Assembly: GCA_009774235.1 (NCBI GenBank)
Contig: VSNJ01000227.1
Span: 1 to 5,124, forward strand
Direction: 5' to 3'
Source of the DNA: Lachnospiraceae bacterium
Lineage (GTDB): Bacteria; Bacillota; Clostridia; Lachnospirales; Lachnospiraceae
Length of the DNA: 5,124 bases
The translations under genes and the position numbers were made by a program. The notes under the pieces were generated by a model, which searched no databases, was not told where the DNA came from, and saw nothing but the letters and a program-made list of their open reading frames with translations. Positions within the stretch are counted from its first letter, which is position 1; each line of letters opens with the position of its first letter. Positions 1 through 5,084 of this stretch are shown in pieces.

Positions 1-4
1 TTAG

Positions 5-84
5 TGCCGCTGATGGGACTCGAACCCATATGGTTTCCCGTGCGATTTTGAGTCGCATGCGTCTGCCAGTTCCGCCCCAGCGGC
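5..84 (-). tRNA. tRNA-Leu, anticodon CAA
   Basis: The gene reads on the minus strand. The acceptor stem pairs GCCGCTG (84-78) with CAGCGGC (12-6) and the discriminator is A (complement of base 5). The anticodon stem is TGCGA/TCGCA (57-53 with 45-41), with loop CTCAAAA giving anticodon CAA at 50-48, which reads UUG leucine codons. The T arm (29-13) has stem ATGGG/CCCAT around TTCGAGT. The extra arm of about 11 nt (40-30, GG-GAAA-CC core) marks a class II tRNA, as expected for leucine. CCA is not encoded: the bases after the discriminator read CTA, so CCA must be added enzymatically. Position 8 appears to be G instead of the nearly universal U. No downstream terminator is visible because the window ends at base 1. 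Confidence 0.96.
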
Positions 85-120
85 ATAAATATTATTGATA
101 TGTAAAATATAACTTTGCTT

Positions 121-149
121 ATATTACCATTTTTTTATAAATTTGTCAA
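121..149 (-). promoter_or_regulatory. Promoter of tRNA-Leu
   Basis: On the minus strand there is a perfect TTGACA -35 box (149-144), a 17-nt spacer and a TAATAT -10 box (126-121) preceded by TGG, an extended -10 motif. Transcription should start near base 114, giving a tRNA 5' leader of about 30 nt for RNase P to remove. No other minus-strand gene lies between this promoter and the tRNA. Confidence 0.8.
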
Positions 150-183
150 TGCAAACACGTATTCGTATACGTTTGTTTCATAA

Positions 184-413
184 AATTTGAGTTTCCTATT
201 TTTTTAATACACAAGTATTTTGCCTCTGGCAATTCCAAAGTTTTACCATTGGCAGCCGCTTCCGCTTGGATGGATACGCAGTGGTGCATAAAGCCTCCAA
301 ATACGAGGCTTAAGCACAAGCGTATCCATAACAGCTGCCTTTTGGCAAAACATTTGGTACTTGCCAGAGTAACATAATCTTTTTATAATTTAAAAAATAT
401 GGAAACTCAAATT
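184..413. repeat. 230-bp imperfect inverted repeat, MITE-like
   Basis: The ends are a perfect 13-bp inverted repeat (AATTTGAGTTTCC at 184-196, GGAAACTCAAATT at 401-413). Pairing continues inward: 224-232 with 361-369 (CTCTGGCAA), 235-239 with 353-357, 240-244 with 347-351, GGCAGC 251-256 with 334-339, TGGATACGC 271-279 with 320-328, GTGC 284-287 with 314-317, and AAGCCTC 291-297 with 305-311 closing a 7-nt loop. Between the first two helices lies a T-rich stretch (197-223) facing an A/T-rich one (370-400). The whole unit is thus a single long rod. It carries no transposase and no gene over 50 codons. AATT follows or precedes the ends but is itself part of the repeat, so a target duplication cannot be distinguished. 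Most likely it is a non-autonomous mobile repeat; a rod-shaped ncRNA is the alternative, though no matching promoter is visible on either strand. Confidence 0.7.
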
Positions 414-424
414 ATTTTAAAATA

Positions 425-452
425 TTGACAATATAAATAGTAGTGTTATAAT
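425..452 (+). promoter_or_regulatory. Promoter of the iscS-iscU-mnmA operon
   Basis: A perfect TTGACA (425-430) lies 16 nt from a perfect TATAAT (447-452), which is preceded by TGT (444-446), an extended -10 element. The 16 bases just upstream (409-424) are all A or T and resemble an UP element. Transcription should start near 459-460, leaving a leader of about 245 nt before iscS. The -35 box begins only 12 bp after the end of the inverted-repeat element. Confidence 0.85.
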
Positions 453-493
453 TAACCTGAAAGAAATCATACTGAATTACTATGATATATTTA

Positions 494-635
494 TGGGTTG
501 TCAAGCGGATATTCACAATCCGCAATGCCTGCAAGCAGGCATTGGCTACTTGCTTATAACCTTATTGCCGCTTTGTGGCAGTCTGACAGGACTTGAACTC
601 CTGCCAGACTAAGCAAGCCCTGGTAAACCAACCCA
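494..635 (+). ncRNA. Structured leader RNA upstream of iscS (class not recognised)
   Basis: A closing helix pairs TGGGTTG (494-500) with CAACCCA (629-635). Inside it are: a hairpin GCGGAT 505-510 with ATCCGC 518-523; a hairpin AATGCCTG 524-531 with CAGGCATT 536-543 around a CAAG loop; and a helix CTTGCTTA 549-556 with TAAGCAAG 610-617. That last helix encloses two further hairpins, TGCCGC 566-571 with GTGGCA 575-580 and AGTCTG/CAGGA 580-591 with TCCTG/CAGACT 599-610 around a 7-nt loop. A smaller hairpin ATCATA 466-471 with TATGAT 481-486 precedes the core. The helices explain nearly all bases from 494 to 635, which is unlikely for an ordinary leader. It lacks the T-box GGUGG motif and I could not match it to a riboswitch class I know. 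It is transcribed from the promoter at 425-452 and is likely a cis-regulator of the operon; a separate small RNA is possible. The pairing was found by eye and has not been tested by energy calculation or covariation. Confidence 0.55.
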
Positions 636-672
636 CTACTTAAGAAGCATGTATTTTAAAGGGCTTACTTAA
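610..672 (+). promoter_or_regulatory. Possible switching region of the isc leader
   Basis: TAAGCAAGCCCT (610-621) can pair with AGGGCTTACTTA (660-671), 11 of 12 positions, with one mismatch. The same 610-617 strand is needed for the core helix with 549-556, so the two folds exclude each other. A third option pairs TTAAGAAGC (640-648) with GCTTACTTAA (663-672, one bulged A), using the 3' strand when it is free. None of the helices is followed by a U tract, so an intrinsic terminator is not evident, and the ribosome site at 695-699 is not directly buried. How the switch would act, if it exists, cannot be read from the sequence. Confidence 0.4.
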
Positions 673-705
673 TGAGGTTAAATTATTAATGACTGGAGGT
701 ATACA

Positions 706-1884
706 ATGGATAAATATATTTATCTGGATAACGCTTCTACAACACAGGTTTATCCAGAAGTTTTTGAGGCAATGAAACCATATTTTACAGAATATTATGC
801 TAATCCGTCAAGCGTATACAGTTTTGCGGAAAGAAGCAAGAAAGCTGTAGAAGAGGCAAGAAATATAATTGCGGGATTTATAGGGGCAAAGACAGAAGAA
901 ATATACTTTACTGCAGGAGGCAGTGAGTCGGACAACTGGGCTATAAAAGAAACAGCCAGGGCTTATGCAGATAAAGGAAAACATATTATCACTACAACAA
1001 TAGAACACCATGCAGTGCTTCATACATGCCAGGCACTTGAGAAACAGGGGTTTGAGGTTACTTATGTAAATGTTGGCAGTGATGGCATTATTAAACTTGA
1101 TGAATTAAAAGCTGCTATACGTCCAGATACAATTTTAATATCTGTTATGGCTGCTAATAATGAAATAGGGTCTATACAGCCTCTTGCTGAAATAGGTGCA
1201 CTGGCAAAAGAGAAAGGGATATTGTTCCATACAGATGCAGTACAAGCATTTGGACATATTCCAATAAATGTTGATGAGCTTGGCATAGATATGCTTAGTG
1301 CAAGCGGTCATAAGATTAACGGGCCTAAAGGTATAGGGATTATGTATATAAGGCGTGGTTTAAAGACAGGTTCATTTATACATGGAGGGGCACAGGAAAG
1401 ACGCAGAAGGGCAGGCACCCATAATGTAACAGGGATTGCTGGTATAGGCAAAGCTGTAGAAATTGCTGCCAGAACTCTTAAACAGAGGGCAGAATATGAA
1501 ACAAACCTTAGGAATTACCTTATAGACAGTGTAATGGATGAAATCCCATATACAAGGCTTAACGGGCACAGGGAGGAGAGGCTTCCTAATAATGCAAGCT
1601 TCTGCTTCAGGTTTATTGAAGGTGAGTCATTAATTATGTTTTTAGACCAGAACGGAATATGTGCTTCAAGTGGTTCTGCATGTACATCAGGTTCACTTGA
1701 CCCGTCGCATGTGCTTCTTGCAATAGGGCTTCCACATGAAATAGCACATGGTTCGTTAAGGCTCACATTATCAGAGAAAACTACAAAAGAAGATATAGAT
1801 TTTACAGTTAGTAAATTAAAAGAAATAGTAGAAAAATTAAGAAGCATGTCACCATTGTATGAGGATTTTATAAAACAGCAGTAA
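706..1884 (+). CDS. iscS: Cysteine desulfurase IscS/NifS
   Basis: A cytosolic PLP enzyme that converts cysteine to alanine and holds the released sulfur as a persulfide for IscU and MnmA. The 392-residue protein is full length. Visible landmarks are the N-terminal YLDNASTT (6-13), NPSSVYSFA (33-41), GGSESDN (71-77), the PLP-stacking His in EHH (100-102), HTDAVQ (175-180, Asp177 and Gln180 for the cofactor), SGHK (200-203, Lys203 forming the Schiff base) and SSGSACTSG (321-329) with catalytic Cys326. The extended mobile loop around Cys326 marks the group I IscS/NifS type, not SufS. The start is set by GGAGG at 695-699, 6 nt before ATG. It is the first gene of the operon, behind the structured leader; iscU follows 26 nt after its stop. 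Whether it should be named iscS or nifS is a matter of convention: no nitrogen-fixation genes are in view. Confidence 0.97.
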   Translation: MDKYIYLDNASTTQVYPEVFEAMKPYFTEYYANPSSVYSFAERSKKAVEEARNIIAGFIGAKTEEIYFTAGGSESDNWAIKETARAYADKGKHIITTTIEHHAVLHTCQALEKQGFEVTYVNVGSDGIIKLDELKAAIRPDTILISVMAANNEIGSIQPLAEIGALAKEKGILFHTDAVQAFGHIPINVDELGIDMLSASGHKINGPKGIGIMYIRRGLKTGSFIHGGAQERRRRAGTHNVTGIAGIGKAVEIAARTLKQRAEYETNLRNYLIDSVMDEIPYTRLNGHREERLPNNASFCFRFIEGESLIMFLDQNGICASSGSACTSGSLDPSHVLLAIGLPHEIAHGSLRLTLSEKTTKEDIDFTVSKLKEIVEKLRSMSPLYEDFIKQQ

Positions 1885-1910
1885 TACAAATGGCAGAAAG
1901 GAGCAGGCAT

Positions 1911-2357
1911 ATGTATAGTGAAAAAGTTATGGATCATTTTTCAAATCCAAGAAATGTTGGTGAAATAGAGAATGCAAGTGGTACAGGTACAGTAGGTAAT
2001 GCTAAATGTGGCGATATAATGAGGATGTATCTTGATATTGACAATGATACAAGGGTTATAAAAGACTGCAAATTTAAAACTTTTGGATGTGGTGCAGCAG
2101 TAGCAACAAGCAGTATGGCTACAGAACTTGTAAAAGGAAAGACTGTAGAAGAGGCTCTTAAAGTTACAAATAAAGCTGTTATGGAAGCACTTGACGGGCT
2201 TCCGCCAGTGAAAGTACACTGTTCGCTTCTTGCAGAAGAAGCAATACATGCAGCGCTTTGGGATTATGCAGAAAAAAACGGTATTGTAATAGAGGGTTTA
2301 GAAAAGCCTGTTAATGATATTGGGGAGAAAGAGGAAGAAATAGAAGAAGTGTATTAA
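1911..2357 (+). CDS. iscU: Fe-S cluster scaffold protein IscU/NifU N-domain type
   Basis: Scaffold on which IscS-derived sulfur and iron are assembled into clusters for transfer to apoproteins in the cytosol. The 148-residue protein starts MYSEKVMDHF, a typical family start, and carries the three ligand cysteines: Cys33 in NAKCGD (with Asp35), Cys60 in FGCG and Cys104 in HCSLLAEEA. The LPPVK motif (97-101), the chaperone-binding site in proteobacterial IscU, is intact, although no hscA or hscB lies nearby. An upstream in-frame ATG at 1890 exists, but AAAGGAG at 1897-1903 sits 7 nt before the ATG at 1911, which also gives the family-standard N terminus. The C-terminal end (138-148) is strongly acidic. 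It is a single scaffold domain without the ferredoxin-like or Nfu domains of full NifU. It lies between iscS and mnmA (21-nt gap). The LPPVK motif and operon argue for IscU over SufU. Confidence 0.95.
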   Translation: MYSEKVMDHFSNPRNVGEIENASGTGTVGNAKCGDIMRMYLDIDNDTRVIKDCKFKTFGCGAAVATSSMATELVKGKTVEEALKVTNKAVMEALDGLPPVKVHCSLLAEEAIHAALWDYAEKNGIVIEGLEKPVNDIGEKEEEIEEVY

Positions 2358-2378
2358 TATATATGGGAGGTAAGGCTG

Positions 2379-3440
2379 ATGGGTAAAGAAACTGTTGTAA
2401 CTGGTATGTCTGGAGGTGTTGATTCTTCTGTTGCAGCATATCTCCTTAAAGAACAGGGTTATAATGTGATTGGTGTAACAATGCAGACATGGGATGGCAA
2501 AGAAGCACAAGAAGGAGGAAGCTGTGCTTCTGCTATAGAAGATGCAGGACGTGTTGCAAAGCAGCTGGGAATACCTTATTATGTAATTGATGTACAGGAA
2601 GAATTCTGCAGAAACGTAAAAAGATATTTTATAGATGAATATAGGAAAGGTAATACACCTAATCCATGTATTGCATGTAATAAATATATTAAATGGGGTG
2701 AACTGTTAAAATATTCTGCTGGTATTGGTGCAGATTATATTGCGACAGGGCATTATGCACGTATAATCAAGCTTGGAAATGGACGTTATACAATAAGTGA
2801 GTCTGCGGCTGGTAAAAAAGACCAGGCATATGTGCTTTACAGCCTGGACCAGAACCAGCTGGCACATACATTAATGCCGCTTGGGGATTATACAAAGGAA
2901 GAAATAAGAAATATTGCAAGGAAAGCTGGTTTAGAAGTGGCAAGTAAAAGTGAAAGCCAGGATATCTGTTTTATACCAGACCACGATTATGCAGGATTTA
3001 TTGAAAGAGAAACAGGTGAAAAATGTATTCCAGGTAATTTTATTGATGATAATGGAAATATACTTGGGGTACATAAAGGTATTGAACATTATACAATAGG
3101 ACAGAGAAAAGGGTTAAACCTGCCAGCAAAGCAGCCTTACTATGTTAAAAAAATTATTCCAGCAACACGTGAAGTAGTGCTTGGAGGTGCAGACAGTGTA
3201 TTTACAGATACAGTATATGTAGATAATATAAATTATATGGCAGTTGAAAAACTAGAAAAACCACACAGGCTTAAAGCAAAGATAAGATATGCACATGCAG
3301 GTGCAGAGTGTGAACTTATTCCTCTTGGAAATGGACAGGCAGAATGTAAATTTAATGAGAAACAGAGAGCAGTAACACCAGGACAGGCTGTTGTATTTTA
3401 TGAAAATAGTTATGTATTTGGTGGTGGGACAATAAAGTGA
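2379..3440 (+). CDS. mnmA: tRNA-specific 2-thiouridylase MnmA
   Basis: Adenylates and thiolates U34 of tRNA-Lys, -Glu and -Gln to give s2U, taking sulfur that originates on IscS; it acts in the cytosol. The 353 residues span the whole family. The PP-loop ATP site is SGGVDSS (11-17), followed by GVTMQTWD (32-39). Further landmarks are TPNPCIACNKYIKWG (93-107), ATGHYAR (122-128), KDQAYVLY (147-154), SESQDICFIP (191-200) and HYTIGQRKGL (237-246), then the C-terminal beta-barrel. By alignment with the E. coli motif, Cys100 is the catalytic cysteine and Cys197 its partner. Cys97 is an extra cysteine, making a CxxC where E. coli has DxxC. GGGAGG at 2365-2370 lies 8 nt before the ATG. It is the last gene of the operon, and its stop codon lies within a hairpin. 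Confidence 0.97.
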   Translation: MGKETVVTGMSGGVDSSVAAYLLKEQGYNVIGVTMQTWDGKEAQEGGSCASAIEDAGRVAKQLGIPYYVIDVQEEFCRNVKRYFIDEYRKGNTPNPCIACNKYIKWGELLKYSAGIGADYIATGHYARIIKLGNGRYTISESAAGKKDQAYVLYSLDQNQLAHTLMPLGDYTKEEIRNIARKAGLEVASKSESQDICFIPDHDYAGFIERETGEKCIPGNFIDDNGNILGVHKGIEHYTIGQRKGLNLPAKQPYYVKKIIPATREVVLGGADSVFTDTVYVDNINYMAVEKLEKPHRLKAKIRYAHAGAECELIPLGNGQAECKFNEKQRAVTPGQAVVFYENSYVFGGGTIK

Positions 3441-3464
3441 ATGCTTTATGCGTCCACTTTATTG
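3430..3464. terminator. Putative bidirectional terminator hairpin between mnmA and punA
   Basis: CAATAAAGTG (3430-3439) pairs perfectly with CACTTTATTG (3455-3464). After one mismatch, ATGC (3441-3444) pairs with GCGT (3450-3453, one G-U), leaving a 5-nt loop. The mnmA stop codon TGA (3438-3440) lies within the left arm. It is the only strong hairpin between two genes that converge, so it could serve both. The canonical U tract after the stem is missing on both strands; only the A/T-rich base of the stem itself provides U residues. This makes termination plausible but unproven; it could instead protect the 3' end of the messenger. Confidence 0.5.
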
Positions 3465-3489
3465 CTGCTGCCATAAAATTTCTTGCTAA

Positions 3490-4323
3490 TCAGACAGCTT
3501 TATCAATATTTTTAATACATTCTGTTACAAGCTTTTTAAACAGAGGTGCAACCCTGTCAGCAGTTTCCTGTACTTCTTTATGTGTCAAAGGGTTAGCTGT
3601 AATTCCGCAGCCCATATTAGATATACATGATATTCCACAAATCATCATTCCCATATGGTTTGCTGCTACTGCTTCACATGCAGTGCTCATACCTACTGCA
3701 TCAGCGCCAAGAGTGCGGCACATACGTACTTCTGATGGTGATTCATAGTTAGGACCTGTAAGCTGTATATAAACACCTTCCTGTAATGGGATATCAAGCA
3801 GTGCTGCGGTACGTCTTATAACTTTCTGGAGTTCTTTGTCATATATATTGCTCATATCAGGGAAACGTACACCAAGTTCATCAATATTTGGCCCAATAAG
3901 TGGTGATGGCACAAAATTGGCAATCTGGTCTTTGATAAGCATAAAATCACCTGCCTGGAAGCTCATGTTAATACCGCCAGATGCATTAGTCAGGAACAGG
4001 ACTTTGGCACCCATAAGCTTCATAAGCCTTATTGGAAGTACAACATCACTTATATTATATCCTTCATAATAGTGTACCCTGCCTTTCATACATACAACAG
4101 GTACCTCATCTACATATCCAAAGATATATTTTCCCTGGTGTCCTGGAACTGTTGAAACAGGAAAACCTTCAATATCATGGTAGTCAAGTTCTGCTACAAC
4201 TTTTATGCCATCTGCATAGTCACCAAGCCCTGAACCAAGCACAAGTGCTATCTTTGGTTCAAAGTCAATTTTCTCTTTAAAACAATCATAACATTTTATA
4301 AGTTTATCATATACCTTACCCAT
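3490..4323 (-). CDS. punA: Purine nucleoside phosphorylase (trimeric, inosine/guanosine type)
   Basis: Splits inosine, guanosine and their deoxy forms with phosphate to release the base and (deoxy)ribose 1-phosphate, in purine salvage. The 277 residues are full length for the trimeric family. Motifs, matched to the well-studied human enzyme: LGSGLGD (29-35, phosphate-binding Ser31), GHQG (61-64), GRVHYYEGY (81-89, with Arg82, His84 and Tyr86), TNASGG (112-117), GPNYE (190-194, Glu194 contacts the purine), VGMST (210-214) and SNMGCG (235-240, Asn236 contacts the base). The Asn at 236 points to 6-oxopurine preference. The start is ATG at 4323-4321, with GGAGG at 4336-4332 and an 8-nt spacer. 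It is the second gene of a minus-strand operon, 23 nt after an AbiEi-like gene, with no terminator between. A methylthioadenosine phosphorylase is the main alternative but fits the motifs less well. Confidence 0.93.
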   Translation of the reverse strand: MGKVYDKLIKCYDCFKEKIDFEPKIALVLGSGLGDYADGIKVVAELDYHDIEGFPVSTVPGHQGKYIFGYVDEVPVVCMKGRVHYYEGYNISDVVLPIRLMKLMGAKVLFLTNASGGINMSFQAGDFMLIKDQIANFVPSPLIGPNIDELGVRFPDMSNIYDKELQKVIRRTAALLDIPLQEGVYIQLTGPNYESPSEVRMCRTLGADAVGMSTACEAVAANHMGMMICGISCISNMGCGITANPLTHKEVQETADRVAPLFKKLVTECIKNIDKAV

Positions 4324-4346
4324 TTAAGTATCCTCCGTCCTGGTTT

Positions 4347-4961
4347 TTATTCTTCAATCTGGTTAAGCTTTATACGGACAATTTTACCTACGCGCATTGC
4401 GTCAGCATATGCGAGAAGCCTGTCCATCTGGTTGCCATTCCTTTCAAGGAAATTGCTTATAACAAGGTCAAGCATCTCCTGGCCGATATCATCCCTGAAA
4501 CGTATACAGTCGCATACACTTCTTTCAACACCATATACACGTATCTGGCCATATGGTGTTTCTACAGTGTCCATATCTTGTTCAAATGCAAGATTTGAAT
4601 AATAATGCCTGCATACAGGGAAGTTAAGCTGCATGCGTGAGCGGTCAGTTTTCAGGGTGGCAACTGATAATGTTTCTGGCATCTTGTCAATAAGTCCATG
4701 GAAATAACAAGCACTGTCTGCACATATAACAGCTCTTGGATTAACCATACATGCCTCTATAAACTGGTAGTTCTCTGGTTTGCCGTTCTCTTCATCAATA
4801 AGCCAGTAGAAACCGTGTGACACATGTTCAACAATCCCTTTGTTTACAAGTTCTTTAATTTGTACTGTAGTAATCTTGGCATCCTTAAGTTCCGAAGCGT
4901 TCCTGTATCCGTTGCCGCTTTCAAATAGTGCAATTACTTTCTGGTATGTGCTAAGTAACAT
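4347..4961 (-). CDS. AbiEi-like winged-helix protein (solo antitoxin-type regulator)
   Basis: A 204-residue soluble protein that I place in the AbiEi antitoxin/transcriptional regulator family from overall pattern. Residues about 1-56 form a winged helix-turn-helix with the usual order: a helix starting near GYRNASEL (18-25), a second helix ITTVQIKELVNKGIVEHV (30-47) and the wing GFYWL (50-54). The C-terminal part has ADSACYFHGLIDKMPETLSVAT (81-102) and ERSVCDCIRFRDDIG (146-160), which resemble the conserved segments of this family. An in-frame ATG 33 nt upstream would add 11 residues, but AAAGGAGG (4976-4969), 7 nt before the ATG at 4961, sets the start. No AbiEii nucleotidyltransferase toxin follows; the next gene is punA, 23 nt away. 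Its target is unknown. It could autoregulate through the inverted repeat in its leader and so also set punA expression. No signal peptide or membrane segment is visible. Confidence 0.72.
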   Translation of the reverse strand: MLLSTYQKVIALFESGNGYRNASELKDAKITTVQIKELVNKGIVEHVSHGFYWLIDEENGKPENYQFIEACMVNPRAVICADSACYFHGLIDKMPETLSVATLKTDRSRMQLNFPVCRHYYSNLAFEQDMDTVETPYGQIRVYGVERSVCDCIRFRDDIGQEMLDLVISNFLERNGNQMDRLLAYADAMRVGKIVRIKLNQIEE

Positions 4962-4987
4962 AGTAAATCCTCCTTTTTCCCCTATAA

Positions 4988-5026
4988 ACCACATAAGAAA
5001 TATAGTTAGTACATTTTTAATGTGGT
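4988..5026. promoter_or_regulatory. Inverted repeat in leader of the AbiEi-like/punA operon
   Basis: ACCACAT (4988-4994) and ATGTGGT (5020-5026) are a perfect 7-bp inverted repeat. Allowing three mismatches, the symmetry extends inward to about 16 positions per arm. It lies between the transcription start inferred from the promoter at 5056-5084 and the ribosome site at 4976-4969. It may be an operator, since AbiEi proteins are known to bind inverted repeats at their own promoters, or a hairpin in the messenger. Neither is proven here. Confidence 0.4.
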
Positions 5027-5055
5027 CTGTGAAATAAAATCTTTCTATTGGATTT

Positions 5056-5084
5056 ATTATATCACTTGTAAATGGATTTGTAAA
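5056..5084 (-). promoter_or_regulatory. Promoter of the AbiEi-like/punA operon
   Basis: On the minus strand a TTTACA -35 box (5084-5079) lies 17 nt from a perfect TATAAT -10 box (5061-5056) preceded by TGA, an extended -10. The expected start is near 5049, giving a leader of about 87 nt before the ATG at 4961. The remaining bases to the window end (5085-5124) show no gene. Confidence 0.75.

Noticed and set aside
270..377. 35-codon plus-strand reading frame in the inverted-repeat element
   Set aside because: No ribosome site, and its composition follows from the palindrome; likely chance.
184..413. 6S RNA as identity of the rod-shaped element
   Set aside because: A rod with an open A/T-rich middle is 6S-like in outline, but there is no promoter spaced to start at either end. 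The perfect 13-bp termini look like transposon ends. A covariance search would settle it.
580..610. tRNA T-arm-like sequence on the minus strand (GTTCAAG loop with CAGGA/TCCTG stem)
   Set aside because: No acceptor, D or anticodon arms can be built around it, and the invariant T-loop geometry does not fit; it is simply one hairpin of the leader.
493..612. 39-codon plus-strand reading frame with three Cys codons inside the isc leader, as a possible attenuator peptide
   Set aside because: No Shine-Dalgarno sequence precedes the ATG at 493. The three Cys codons (3, 12, 28) are scattered, not clustered as in attenuators. The region is better explained by its RNA helices. Its stop at 610-612 overlaps the switching strand, so it is worth remembering if ribosome data exist.
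494..635. T-box, 6S or other known class as identity of the isc leader
   Set aside because: No GGUGG-type T-box sequence, and the branched fold is unlike the single rod of 6S. No recognised aptamer consensus was seen by eye.
1515..1937. 140-codon minus-strand frame opposite iscS and iscU
   Set aside because: A shadow of the conserved iscS sequence, with no ribosome site or family resemblance.
3437..3748. 103-codon plus-strand frame opposite punA
   Set aside because: It lies over the strongly conserved punA coding sequence, has no ribosome site and no recognisable protein features; a shadow frame.
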